Assembly (NCBI GenBank): GCA_017427265.1
Contig: JAFRTG010000001.1
Coordinates: 1 to 55,725, forward strand
Direction: 5' to 3'
DNA length: 55,725 nt
Source of the DNA: Oscillospiraceae bacterium
Lineage (GTDB): Bacteria > Bacillota > Clostridia > Oscillospirales > Ruminococcaceae
Position numbers and translations under genes: made by a program. Under the pieces are notes generated by a model that ran no database searches, was not told the origin of the DNA, and was given only the letters and a program-made list of their open reading frames with translations. Shown one piece after another: positions 31,452 through 39,742 of the stretch (positions are counted from its first letter, which is position 1; the number at the start of each line of letters is the position of its first letter).

Positions 31452-32177
31452 TTATTCCTCCCCATATAATAATTCAAAGGTTTTGTAATGGTCGCCGGTA
31501 TAGTAGATCAGACCGTCATTGGAAAACACGATGCGCTTTGCGCCGCGGGAATCCTTTCCGAGTGTGTCGATATCGCATTCAGTATATTCACGGCCTTTTT
31601 TCTCCGGAAGCGAGCCTTCATAGTTTCCGAAATACGATCCGCCGATGCAGCAGCCGGGCGCATACGGCTCAAGGGAGCCGCCTTCCCAGCCGAGCTTTTG
31701 CGCTTCCTTTTTGGTGATGAAATTCCGGGGCAGCTCGCCGTATGTATAGATATAGAGTGCAACGTCGTCCTTTGTCGTATAGACGCCGTCCCGGTCGATT
31801 GTTGCTTCAACGGTGACGGTCTCGGTGCTTGTTGTGAGGTCTGTACCGCTGAGATAATCCGCAGTGGTGACGGTGTTCTTTTTCTTTTTATTCTTCTTGG
31901 ATTTCGCGGTGCCGGAGGTTGCCGCAGTCCTGTTTTCTTCTGTCTGCGATGCAGCGGAGTCAGATGTCAGAACGGTTGCTGCAGCGGTGGTCTGCGTTGT
32001 TTCGGCCGGAATGGAAGCGACTGCCCACGTTGCGGGTTTGCCGGTCGCCTCAACAATTTCGAGGCTGTATTCCGGTTCGGCGTACTGTGCAGGGGAATCC
32101 GCCGGCTTTTTGTTCCGGCATCCGCCGAGCGTGAGGAGAACGCCGGACGCAAGCAGAACCGAAATCGTTTTTTTCAT
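31452..32177 (-). CDS. Lipoprotein barnase-like ribonuclease
   Basis: 241 residues. It starts with a lipoprotein signal peptide (VLLTLGGC, lipid-anchored C20), then a 100-residue disordered T/A/S/K-rich linker with a KSKKNKKKK patch, then a guanyl-specific ribonuclease domain from about 134. Barnase catalytic residues are all present: E200 (YTECDI), R211 and R215 (DSRGAKRIVF), H230 (TGDHYKTF), and the surrounding LIYYTGDHYKTFELLY matches barnase closely. It would act outside the cell while tethered to the membrane, for nutrient RNA or competition. The inhibitor gene follows directly. Confidence 0.92.
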   Translation of the reverse strand: MKKTISVLLASGVLLTLGGCRNKKPADSPAQYAEPEYSLEIVEATGKPATWAVASIPAETTQTTAAATVLTSDSAASQTEENRTAATSGTAKSKKNKKKKNTVTTADYLSGTDLTTSTETVTVEATIDRDGVYTTKDDVALYIYTYGELPRNFITKKEAQKLGWEGGSLEPYAPGCCIGGSYFGNYEGSLPEKKGREYTECDIDTLGKDSRGAKRIVFSNDGLIYYTGDHYKTFELLYGEE

Positions 32178-32202
32178 ACGGAAATCCTCCTTTATTGCTT
32201 AT

Positions 32203-32231
32203 ATTATAACATATTACGCAAAAAAATGCAA
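32203..32231 (-). promoter_or_regulatory. Promoter of the barnase-barstar unit
   Basis: On the minus strand TTGCAT (32231-32226), 17 bp, TATAAT (32208-32203), about 25 bp before the start codon; AAAGGAGG is the ribosome site. 32232-32423 is AT-rich with nothing else recognisable. Confidence 0.8.
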
Positions 32232-32423
32232 TAGATAATAAAATTTTAGCAATAATTTGCTGCCGTTGAACGGATATTTGATGTCCGCCGGTCAGATGCG
32301 GAACGGTCAAATGCAGCAAATCACAATATTTGCGCAGAAATCACGCTGTTTCCGTCAGCATTGCGTCAGCGACGGATAAAAGGGCACTGGCGGTTCGCCG
32401 GCGTACTGCCTGCGGGTTCCGAA

Positions 32424-33512
32424 TCAATGCGTATGCGGTTCTTTGTTTTCGTTGATCGGTTTGCTTTTTTCCCAGAGGTATTCAAATTCAATCCGGAACA
32501 GCTCGTATTCCGGCGAGTCCGTCTCCGGAAAAATCGAATAATACTGTCCGAAGTAGAAATTGCCGTAGGTATAAAACACAACGCGCATTCCGGAAGCATC
32601 CGGCGTCCTGCCGGTAAAACGTGTGTAATTACGCAGAATCGGCACCGGAGAAAGCCGCACCTCGACCGCGCCGCCGTGTCTGCGCTCAAACTCCTGCCAG
32701 TATTGCAGATTCAGGCTGAACGGCAATGAAAAGCGGTTCTTGTTGTTGATATGCGTGGAGAGCGTCCATGCCATATCCTCATCGTCGATCAGAATCCGCA
32801 TGACGGTTCCGCTTTCCAGCATATTGATCATCATGTTCATGCGCTCGCCGTCCGAAAGCCATGAGGTGCCCATGTGAAAGGCCATGTCCAGCTGCTGAAT
32901 CTGTTCCGGATGCGCGGTCATGCTGCGGAAATAGTCGATTTCCGTCCAGCCCTCCATCATGACGCTGCCGCGGAATAAGAATTCATCGGGTTTGCCGGAT
33001 TTTGCTTCCGCCTGCGTATAGATCCCGGCAACCGTTGTGATGCGCTCTCCGAAAACCGCCCAGAGAATCATGAGCAGCAGCTTCCGGTACGGGTCAGATG
33101 TTTGCTGCAGCTCTGCAGCAAACTGCTTCGGATAGCGCGATGCATCCTCCGGAATCAGCGCTTCGAGTGCTTCTGCATGGAAGAACGGGAACTGCGTCTG
33201 CAGAAACTGCGTCCAGTCGCCGGCAGTCTCCGGGCTGCGCAGATAGCTTCCGATCAGATTCAGCTCGTTCTGATGCGCCCGGCTGCAGGTTTGCTTGGCC
33301 GGATACCGGACAACATTGCCGTTGAGAAATGAGGTGCGTGCATTGCGGAGCGCGGTGTCCTGTTCGTATATAAAATCAAGCAGATGCGTGCTGTCCGTTT
33401 CGCGCAGTGCGGGCGGGAACAGCGTCGGCAGATATTCCGCCTTTTTGAGCGCAGGGTTAAGGAGTTCCTGCAGCGTGTTCAGCGTGATTGTGTTTGCCTG
33501 CTCCATCTTCAT
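32424..33512 (-). CDS. Hypothetical cytosolic protein, 362 aa
   Basis: Unrecognised. No signal peptide or membrane segments. The N-terminal 150 residues are mainly helical (NTLQELLNPALKKAEYLPTL, TALRNARTSFLNGN). Residues about 170-360 look alpha/beta, with FRGSVMMEGWTEIDYFRSM, MGTSWLSDGERMNMMINM and a repeated strand pattern (VMRILIDDEDMAW, MRVVFYTYGNFYFGQYYSIF). The arrangement could be a degenerate phospholipase-D-like fold, but no HKD motif is present. AAGGAGG lies 10 bp before the ATG. It sits alone between the ribonuclease unit and a divergent small secreted protein. Confidence 0.7.
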   Translation of the reverse strand: MKMEQANTITLNTLQELLNPALKKAEYLPTLFPPALRETDSTHLLDFIYEQDTALRNARTSFLNGNVVRYPAKQTCSRAHQNELNLIGSYLRSPETAGDWTQFLQTQFPFFHAEALEALIPEDASRYPKQFAAELQQTSDPYRKLLLMILWAVFGERITTVAGIYTQAEAKSGKPDEFLFRGSVMMEGWTEIDYFRSMTAHPEQIQQLDMAFHMGTSWLSDGERMNMMINMLESGTVMRILIDDEDMAWTLSTHINNKNRFSLPFSLNLQYWQEFERRHGGAVEVRLSPVPILRNYTRFTGRTPDASGMRVVFYTYGNFYFGQYYSIFPETDSPEYELFRIEFEYLWEKSKPINENKEPHTH

Positions 33513-33704
33513 GTCATTGCGCCTCCTTCGAGCAGATTTTCAGCATGATTGTGCGCGGTTTCAGCATATTGCTGCATACTGCAGCAGAATCAGATAAAAT
33601 TGTGAACGGTTTGAACGGATATTTTCTCGCTTTCAGCATATGATTTATGGTATAACATAGACAGAGGCGAAAGCCCGATCAAAACAGAAAGCGAGGAATG
33701 CATC

Positions 33705-33977
33705 ATGAAAAAACTGTTTGTTTTGTTATGTGCCGTGGCCGGATGCTGCGCGTTCGGCAGTTTGCAGAACGGTGAACCTCAAACGGTGTCTGCGCCGCAG
33801 GAAGTGGCGTCCAATTATAAGTTCAATGTTCCTTCCCCCGGTGAAGCCGGCAGCAGGCTTGCAAGGATAGCAGACGATCTGCGGGAATTCTTCGCGCTGT
33901 TCTCGGTGGAAAAGCTGCCGGACTCCGGAATGGATTCGCAGGGCGAAATGTGGATTGTCGTCACGGTACAAGATTAA
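33705..33977 (+). CDS. Small secreted protein, 90 aa
   Basis: Signal peptide MKKLFVLLCAVAGCCAFGSL with possible cleavage after about residue 19, or a lipobox-like AGCC. The mature part is short, with an amphipathic helix (GSRLARIADDLREFFALF) and a C-terminal strand (GEMWIVVTVQD). Unrecognised. GAGGAA precedes the ATG and a TATAAC -10-like box lies at 33651-33656, but no convincing -35 is visible. It is transcribed toward element E2. Confidence 0.6.
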   Translation: MKKLFVLLCAVAGCCAFGSLQNGEPQTVSAPQEVASNYKFNVPSPGEAGSRLARIADDLREFFALFSVEKLPDSGMDSQGEMWIVVTVQD

Positions 33978-34084
33978 ATCATTTCTATTATAGCACGGAT
34001 TGTGCAGGAATGCAAGAGGGTCGGCAGCAGGAGCGTGTCGGATTGGGGATTTTCCGGGAAGCAGTCATAATCGCATGAAATAAC

Positions 34085-34213
34085 AAAAAGGCGCCGATTT
34101 CAGCAATCAGCGCCTTTTTCATATACATTGCGGGATTTCAAAGAATCACGTTCCCTTTGAGAAAGTCTGCGGCGGAGCGTCATGCTCCGTCATCGAGCAG
34201 CAATACCGGAGCC
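34085..34213. repeat. Intergenic hairpin element E2 (terminator, relative of E1)
   Basis: AAAAAGGCGCCGATT pairs with AATCAGCGCCTTTTT, then TCAAAG/CTTTGA with CGGGATT before it, then GGAGCGTCATGCTCC and TCATCGAGCAGCAATACCG. The same order of segments (GGCGC hairpin, CGGGATT, AAAG...CTTTG hairpin, TCATCG-GCAGCRATACCG) is seen in E1. It terminates the converging genes at 33977 and 34214. Confidence 0.7.
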
Positions 34214-34558
34214 TTAGCCCTCCTCGGCAATCCACTGCTTCCAGACAGCAGAGGCCTCGCCGACGGTTGCCTTCTGGCCGTTCCGGACGATCGGGGTGCG
34301 GAGCAGCGCGGGTTCTTCGAGCAGCTTTTCAAACTGTGCATCCGGCAGCAGATACTTGACAAGCGCGGCGTCCGGGTGCTTTTCGTCGATGAGGTTTTCA
34401 ATGCCGCCGACACCGCGGATCACGCTTTCAAGCTCGCGCTTGCTCATGCCCTTTGCAGGCAGATCGACGGACTGAAATTTGATGTGCCGTTCCTTGAAGA
34501 AGCGCTCTGCCTTTTTGGTATCAAAGCACTTGCTTTTCCCGAAAATCTGAATATTCAT
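34214..34558 (-). CDS. ArsC/Spx-family thioredoxin-fold protein
   Basis: 114 residues from the ATG at 34558, which overlaps the PBP2 stop as ATGA. It begins MNIQIFGKSKCFDTKKAERF: one redox cysteine (C11) in the ArsC position, followed by the family-like FFKERHIKFQSVDLPAKGMS and a late LLRTPIVRNGQKATVG with the cis-proline. That is the arsenate reductase-like (YffB/Spx) fold, but the second partner cysteine is absent, and no arsenic genes are near. It is probably a redox-linked regulator or reductase rather than a true arsenate reductase. Confidence 0.85.
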   Translation of the reverse strand: MNIQIFGKSKCFDTKKAERFFKERHIKFQSVDLPAKGMSKRELESVIRGVGGIENLIDEKHPDAALVKYLLPDAQFEKLLEEPALLRTPIVRNGQKATVGEASAVWKQWIAEEG

Positions 34559-36603
34559 GGCTGTACCTGTACATTGGCTCTGCCGCGCATAGCCCGGCCG
34601 ATCCGCGATTCCGGATAGCATTGCGCGTAGTCCTCCAGAATCCCTTTCACAAGATATTTTGCATATTTTCCGCCCTCGATCATGGCACAGAACGCGATCT
34701 CCGGCTCTGCGGCAGGCGCATAACCGATGACGAAGGTATCCGTGCCGCGCGGAGACTGCGGCGTACCGGTTTTGAGCGCAACATCAAAACCGAGATTGTT
34801 CAGATCGTATTCCGGCAGCATCGGCGTCTGTGCGGCGCCGATCATGCCTTTTTCGATATAGGAGTAAACATCCTTTGCGTTGTTCTGTGCGACTGTCGCA
34901 GCGATTTCCGGCTCCTTAACAGAAAGCTGTTCGGTCATGGTGTTGTTCCAGTAGGAGCTGATGAGGTGCGGACGATAGCGCACACCTTCATTTGCAATGG
35001 TCGAGGCGACGGTCGCCATCTGCAGCGGCGTGACCTGTACCTCAGACTGACCGATCGCGGCCTGTGTCAGCTCGCCGATATACCACTGCAGGCCGAGCTT
35101 TTCAAAGGTTTCCGGGCAGGCGAGATAGCCGCCGCTGTCGCCGGATTCCAGTCCGAGCGGTGCGCCGAGGCCGTACATCCGCTCGTAATCGAGCAGCGTA
35201 TCAAGACCGAGTCTTGCGCTCAGCTCATAGAAAAAGATGTTGCAGGAGACTGTCAGCGCGTTGGAAACGGCAATGTCCTGATGATTGCCCGTGCAGTGGA
35301 ACGTATGCCCGTAGAACAGGAAATCGTGCGAGCAGTGGAAGGTCGTGCTGCCGTTGATCTTGCCGGAATCGAGGCCGGCCGTCGCGGTAATGGTCTTGAA
35401 GGTCGAGCCGGGACGGTAAAGGCCGTCCGTGGCGCGGTTGATGAGCGGGAAATTGTCCTGTTCCGCAACATTTTTATAGCTTTCGAGAAGATCACCGAGA
35501 TCGTAGGTCGGCAGGGTCGCCATGCCGAGCACGCCGTTGTCCTTTGTATCCAGCACAACCGCGGCACCGCAGTAGGCATTTTTGCATTCCGCATCCGTAT
35601 CCCGGAGCATTTTGCAGTGCTCGTCGAGCCGTTTTTGCAGGCTCTGCTGCAATTTGGCATTGACAGTCAGCTGAATGGTCTCGCCGCCGACGGGTTCCTG
35701 CGAAATCACAACAGAGGAGACATCACCGTTTGTGACGGTGATCTCCTTTTTTCCGTTGATGCCGCGCAGCTCCGCTTCGCAGGCGAGCTCCAGACCTGTC
35801 TTGCCGACCGCATCGGAGAGTGCATAATCCTCGTGGCCGTTTTCTTTGAGTGCATTGAACTCATCCTGCGAATAGATCGGGCCGACATAGCCGATCTCAT
35901 GCGGGATGACGGTACCGTTTTCGACCGTGCGGATTGCTTCCTCAACAATGTTGACGCCGCTCAGCGTGACACGCAGCTCCTTGATGCGCGTGACGGTTTT
36001 GAGGTCGATATCGTTTGCGAAATAGAACACATTGGACATGGAGAAGCTGCGCAGCAGCATCTCATAGCGGATGCCCGCGATGATGCGGCGATCCTTTTCG
36101 GAATACTCCGCGCCGATTTCGTAGTCGTCATAGAGCTTGTCGATGCAGTTCGGCGCAGTCGCATATTTGTTGAGCCGCAGATTCTTTTTCATTTCCTCAA
36201 TATCGCGGTCACGGTCAACGGAGAAGAAATACGGTTCCGTTTTGGTGACCGGCATCGTATCGTTCCACTCGTAGCCGGCTTCCTTCAGAAGCTGCACCGT
36301 CCGGTAGATGACGGCATTTCCCTCTTTGTTGTCGGCGGGGAAATAGGCCTTTTCGATGATGAGGTTATAGCCGATCTTGTTGGAGACGATCGGCTCGCCG
36401 GTGCAGTCCACGATCTCACCGCGCGTGGCCGGAATGACCTGCGTATAGACCGACTGCACGATATGCTGCTGATTTTCCTCTTCTGCCGCGACGATCTGCA
36501 GCTTGACAAGCCGGTAAATACCGAGCGCCGCCGAGGCGAGCACCAGCAGAATCAGAAAGCTGCTGCGCAGAAATTCGGAAATCTGGCGCATGATCTCTTT
36601 CAT
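34555..36603 (-). CDS. Penicillin-binding protein 2-type transpeptidase
   Basis: 682 residues. Short cytoplasmic tail, one TM helix (about 14-33), dimerisation/pedestal domain (TRGEIVDCTGEPIVSNKIGY at about 60), then the transpeptidase domain with YRPGSTFKT (catalytic Ser, SxxK), VSCN (SxN) and ALKTGTP (KTG). It cross-links peptidoglycan in elongation; the class B PBP2/SpoVD family has this length and layout, and the minD/mgsA neighbourhood favours the elongation (MrdA-like) form. No C-terminal PASTA domain is visible. It is 47 bp after hisS and coupled to the arsC-like gene. Confidence 0.92.
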   Translation of the reverse strand: MKEIMRQISEFLRSSFLILLVLASAALGIYRLVKLQIVAAEEENQQHIVQSVYTQVIPATRGEIVDCTGEPIVSNKIGYNLIIEKAYFPADNKEGNAVIYRTVQLLKEAGYEWNDTMPVTKTEPYFFSVDRDRDIEEMKKNLRLNKYATAPNCIDKLYDDYEIGAEYSEKDRRIIAGIRYEMLLRSFSMSNVFYFANDIDLKTVTRIKELRVTLSGVNIVEEAIRTVENGTVIPHEIGYVGPIYSQDEFNALKENGHEDYALSDAVGKTGLELACEAELRGINGKKEITVTNGDVSSVVISQEPVGGETIQLTVNAKLQQSLQKRLDEHCKMLRDTDAECKNAYCGAAVVLDTKDNGVLGMATLPTYDLGDLLESYKNVAEQDNFPLINRATDGLYRPGSTFKTITATAGLDSGKINGSTTFHCSHDFLFYGHTFHCTGNHQDIAVSNALTVSCNIFFYELSARLGLDTLLDYERMYGLGAPLGLESGDSGGYLACPETFEKLGLQWYIGELTQAAIGQSEVQVTPLQMATVASTIANEGVRYRPHLISSYWNNTMTEQLSVKEPEIAATVAQNNAKDVYSYIEKGMIGAAQTPMLPEYDLNNLGFDVALKTGTPQSPRGTDTFVIGYAPAAEPEIAFCAMIEGGKYAKYLVKGILEDYAQCYPESRIGRAMRGRANVQVQP

Positions 36604-36650
36604 TTTGTTCTCTCCTGCGCATCAGATGCGCTGTCTGACGGGGATTGTAT

Positions 36651-37952
36651 TTATTTTGCTTCCGGATCAAACATTTCCGCAAGGGAAATGCCGGAATAAT
36701 CCTCCGTGAAATGTGCTGCGGAATCCAGACGGATCGGGAACTGCTTTCCGGTTTCCATATTCTTGATCTGACCGTTGCCCTGTTCGAGCTCATTGGAGCC
36801 GAGCACGACGAGATATTTTGTGCCGAGCTTGTTGGCATATTTCATCTGCGCCTTGAAGGAGCGGTCGAGCAGGTCGAATTCCGCACGGACGCCCATGTCG
36901 CGCAGTGCATTTGCGTACTGCAGGGCGACCGGTCTTGCGGCATCGTCCATCGGCGCAAGATAAACATCGCAGGAGCGAGCCTCCATGAAGCTGCATCCCT
37001 GCTGCTCCATTGTCAGAATCAGTCGTTCCAGACCCATGCCGAAGCCGAGTGCCGGGATGCTCTGGCCGCCGAGCTGTTCGATCAGGCCGTCATAGCGGCC
37101 GCCGGCACAGACCGTACCCTGCGCGCCGATATCGGTTGTGATGAACTCAAAAACCGTTTTGGTATAGTAATCCAGACCGCGGACGATCTTCGGATTGATG
37201 ACATATTCAACACCCATTGAAGTGAGTGCCGACTTGACCGCATCGAAGTGTGCGCGGCAGTCGTCGCAGAGGTAATCGAGAATGACAGGCGCATCCTTTG
37301 CAATGGCCTGATCCTCCGGCGATTTGCAGTCAAGCAGACGCATCGGATTGCGGACAAGGCGCTCCTGACAGGTTTCGCAGAGCTCCTCGCGGTGCGGCTC
37401 GAAGTAGGCCTTCAGCGCCTTCTGATATGCCGCGCGGCAGGTCGGGCAGCCGATGCTGTTGAGGTTCAGCACGATATTTTTCAGCTGCAGGCGTTCGAGT
37501 GCAGTCTTTGCAAGCAGAATGACCTCTGCATCCGCATAGGGCGAAGCAGCGCCGGCCATTTCAACGCCGAACTGGTGGAATTCGCGGAGTCTGCCGGCCT
37601 GCGGGCGCTCGTGGCGGAAGCAGGAGAGCTGATAAAACACCTTCTGCGGAAGCGCCTCTGCGAGCATACCGTTCTGCAGCATGGCACGGATGGTACCTGC
37701 GGTGCCCTCCGGACGGAGCGTGAACTGGGTCTCGCGTGCAATGACGGAATACATTTCCTTCTGCACGACGTCGGTGGTTTCGCCGACGGAGCGCTGGAAC
37801 AGCTCCGTCTGTTCAAAGGTCGGGATCCGGATCTCAGAGAAGCCGAAGCTCTCCGCGACCTCTCTGGTCACGCGCTCAACGGTGTGCCACTTGTGGATCC
37901 GTTCCGGGGTGACGTCTTCGGTTCCGTTCGGTCGTTTCAGATAGTTTGCCAT
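36651..37952 (-). CDS. hisS: Histidine-tRNA ligase
   Basis: 433 residues, class II synthetase. Motif 1 region FGFSEIRIPTFEQTELFQRS, motif 2 YQLSCFRHERPQAGRLREFH, the histidine-binding loop IVRGLDYYTKTVFEF, and motif 3 ALGFGMGLERLIL are all present, followed by the anticodon-binding domain (CDVYLAPMDDAARPVALQYA to the end). No T-box precedes it; it is reached by transcription from the genes upstream (12 bp from the small zinc protein). Confidence 0.97.
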   Translation of the reverse strand: MANYLKRPNGTEDVTPERIHKWHTVERVTREVAESFGFSEIRIPTFEQTELFQRSVGETTDVVQKEMYSVIARETQFTLRPEGTAGTIRAMLQNGMLAEALPQKVFYQLSCFRHERPQAGRLREFHQFGVEMAGAASPYADAEVILLAKTALERLQLKNIVLNLNSIGCPTCRAAYQKALKAYFEPHREELCETCQERLVRNPMRLLDCKSPEDQAIAKDAPVILDYLCDDCRAHFDAVKSALTSMGVEYVINPKIVRGLDYYTKTVFEFITTDIGAQGTVCAGGRYDGLIEQLGGQSIPALGFGMGLERLILTMEQQGCSFMEARSCDVYLAPMDDAARPVALQYANALRDMGVRAEFDLLDRSFKAQMKYANKLGTKYLVVLGSNELEQGNGQIKNMETGKQFPIRLDSAAHFTEDYSGISLAEMFDPEAK

Positions 37953-37964
37953 GATATCTTCCTT

Positions 37965-38159
37965 TCAGGGAATGGGTTCCTGCTCCGCGTCCCGGAGGGA
38001 GGCGCGGATTTTTTCGAGTTCCTTTTGTGTACGGTAGGTGCGGCTTTTCAGGCAGTATTCACATCCGCCGTGATTGCAGCACATCGGATCGACGGCCTTG
38101 CTCCCGCGATAGGGTCTGCGGTGTTCCTTGCCGGAACGGATCGCTTTTTCGAGGCTCAT
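37965..38159 (-). CDS. Small zinc-binding protein, 64 aa
   Basis: The start is the ATG at 38159 with GGAGGTG upstream. The protein begins MSLEKAIRSGKEHRRPYRGS and has the cluster CCNHGGCEYC (about 26-35), which could bind one zinc ion, ending in a basic helix (RTYRTQKELEKIRASL). Very similar short proteins are common in Clostridia, usually called hypothetical. It lies between mgsA and hisS. An RNA- or ribosome-linked role is possible but unproven. Confidence 0.75.
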   Translation of the reverse strand: MSLEKAIRSGKEHRRPYRGSKAVDPMCCNHGGCEYCLKSRTYRTQKELEKIRASLRDAEQEPIP

Positions 38160-38194
38160 ATCACACCTCCGTTTGCCGGTAACAGCACATAGGA

Positions 38195-38223
38195 ATTGCC
38201 CCTTTCGGTGAGGAAGGGGCAAT
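38195..38223 (-). other. Intercistronic hairpin between mgsA and the small zinc protein
   Basis: ATTGCCCCTT and AAGGGGCAAT arms with a short loop, right after the mgsA stop codon and without a T tract. It may protect or partly terminate the mgsA message. Confidence 0.5.
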
Positions 38224-38229
38224 CAGTCA

Positions 38230-38646
38230 TTACATGACGGGGTTACCGATCTCGCGCCAGTCGAGGTCGCCGCGCTCCAGAGCCAGAATCAGTGCTTCTG
38301 CGGTTGCAATGTTGGTGGCGACCGGTACGTTATGCACATCGCACAGGCGGAGCAGATTCATGTCGTTGGGCTCACTGGCCTTCGGGTTGATCGGATCCCG
38401 GAAGAAGAGAAGCACGTCAATTTCGTCACACGAGATGCGAGCGGAAATTTCCTGTCCGCCGCCCTGTGCGCCGCTGAGGAAGCGCTTAATCGGGAGCCCG
38501 GTTGCTTCTGCAACCTGTTTTCCGGTTGTGCCTGTCGCACACAGTACATGGCGGCTCAGCACAGCGTAGTAAGCTGTGCAGAACTGGATCATCAATTCCT
38601 TTTTCGCATCGTGGGCAATCAGAGCAATTGTCATTGTATGGTTCAT
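38230..38646 (-). CDS. mgsA: Methylglyoxal synthase
   Basis: 138 residues. Converts dihydroxyacetone phosphate to methylglyoxal and phosphate, a bypass when sugar phosphates pile up. Family blocks: [16 protein letters not shown] (phosphate-binding HD and K), [25 protein letters not shown], and [18 protein letters not shown] with the catalytic Asp. It follows the minD-like gene by 88 bp; the minD-rodA-mgsA linkage is known from other Clostridia, so this may be a remnant of that cluster. Confidence 0.96.
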   Translation of the reverse strand: MNHTMTIALIAHDAKKELMIQFCTAYYAVLSRHVLCATGTTGKQVAEATGLPIKRFLSGAQGGGQEISARISCDEIDVLLFFRDPINPKASEPNDMNLLRLCDVHNVPVATNIATAEALILALERGDLDWREIGNPVM

Positions 38647-38734
38647 CCTTTCTGTGAAGAAAATATCCTTGGGTCATTTCTCGCGTAATTGTCTCGCGGT
38701 GCGCCCTGAAACATCAGGGTTTCGTGTCGGCTGT

Positions 38735-39475
38735 TTAACCGATTTTGACAGTCAGCGGAGCATTTTCGCCGCGCAGACGCTTGGAGATTGCGTCGAAGGC
38801 GGCAAGGCTCGGTGCCGTGGAAGGGATCGGTTCGCCCTTGCCTGTGGCAATCACCAGCTGGTAATCCTCGGGAATGACGCCGATCAGCTGCACGCCGATG
38901 CTGTCGATGATTTCATCAAGGTCACGGACGAGCTCTGCGCCGATGGCCTTTTTGCTCACCTTGTTGATGATGAGGCGCTGACGGCGGTTGCCGCGGGCAT
39001 AGAATTCATCGGACATCATCTGCGCATCACGCACGCAGATCGGATCCGGGGTGGTGACAACGAGGATCAGGTTTGCCTGCTCGACGATGTCAAAAACATG
39101 GTTATTGATGCCGGCGCCGGTATCAATAATAATGTAATCGTAGTATTTGCGGACGGACTGGCAGATATCGACGATCTGCTGAACCGTAACCTGCAGGAAG
39201 GGGTTCTTCGGGGCACAGAGCACAAACAGATTGCTTGCCATCGGCACGCGCGCGACGGCATCGAGTGCAGAGACCTTTCCGGAGATGACATCGCTGACGT
39301 CATGCTTGATCTGGCCGGTCATGCCGAAGATGATATCAATGCAGCGGAGGCCGAAGTCCAGCTCGATAATCAGTGTCCGGCTGCCCTGCTTTGCGAGGGT
39401 ATAGCCGATGCCTGCACAGATGGATGACTTTCCTGTTCCGCCCTTTCCGGACGTGACTGCTATTGTTTTAGACAT
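38735..39475 (-). CDS. MinD-like P-loop ATPase
   Basis: 246 residues. Deviant Walker A TSGKGGTGKSSICAGIG with both signature lysines, switch region LDFGLRCIDIIFG, Walker A' area YDYIIIDTGAGINNHV (DTGAG), and VVTTPDPICVRDA as in MinD. The usual C-terminal amphipathic membrane helix is not evident: it ends AISKRLRGENAPLTVKIG. No minC or minE is adjacent. It could place the division site or, as in FlhG-like proteins, another polar structure. It is transcribed from 39594-39622 through a structured leader, and AAAGGGG is the ribosome site. Confidence 0.85.
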   Translation of the reverse strand: MSKTIAVTSGKGGTGKSSICAGIGYTLAKQGSRTLIIELDFGLRCIDIIFGMTGQIKHDVSDVISGKVSALDAVARVPMASNLFVLCAPKNPFLQVTVQQIVDICQSVRKYYDYIIIDTGAGINNHVFDIVEQANLILVVTTPDPICVRDAQMMSDEFYARGNRRQRLIINKVSKKAIGAELVRDLDEIIDSIGVQLIGVIPEDYQLVIATGKGEPIPSTAPSLAAFDAISKRLRGENAPLTVKIG

Positions 39476-39549
39476 ATATTAGGACCCCTTTCCGAGACTG
39501 TCGGGATGCCTGTGCATTCAGGCAGCTGCGATGCTATCTTTTTTTGTGA

Positions 39550-39592
39550 AATCGGGTATCCGTTTGCTGAAAGGGCACACGGATACCTCTTA
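39550..39592 (-). other. Leader hairpin of the minD-mgsA operon
   Basis: On the minus strand GGTATCCGT and ACGGATACC form a perfect 9-bp stem with a loop of about 15 nt at the very 5' end of the transcript. A second stem (CTGCCTG/CAGGCA, about 39509-39527) lies nearer the start codon. Confidence 0.5.
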
Positions 39593-39593
39593 T

Positions 39594-39622
39594 ATTATAA
39601 CCACAAATTGCAGATTTGTCAA
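39594..39622 (-). promoter_or_regulatory. Promoter of the minD-mgsA-hisS-PBP2 block
   Basis: On the minus strand TTGACA (39622-39617), 17 bp, TATAAT (39599-39594), a full consensus pair. No other clear promoter is found down to 34214, so the block may be one long operon. Confidence 0.85.
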
Positions 39623-39742
39623 ATCCCTTTTGCACTAAAATTGAAAAATTGTCAGGTTCGTATGTTTTGACATTGTACATTTGTGCAATTTGACAGTATG
39701 TAATGCAGGAGCATCTGTTCGGGGCTGTCCGGCAGATGCGGA

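Noticed and set aside
33538-33645. TTTCAGCAT repeated at 33538, 33559 (21 bp apart) and 33631, upstream of the small secreted protein gene, as a third LytTR-like array
   Set aside because: Only the ATTTTCAG part matches the reverse of the array consensus, the third copy is out of phase, and no promoter follows at the expected distance.
34214-34558. True arsenate reductase
   Set aside because: Only one cysteine typical of the fold is present and no arsenic-resistance genes are adjacent; it is kept as an ArsC/Spx-like protein.
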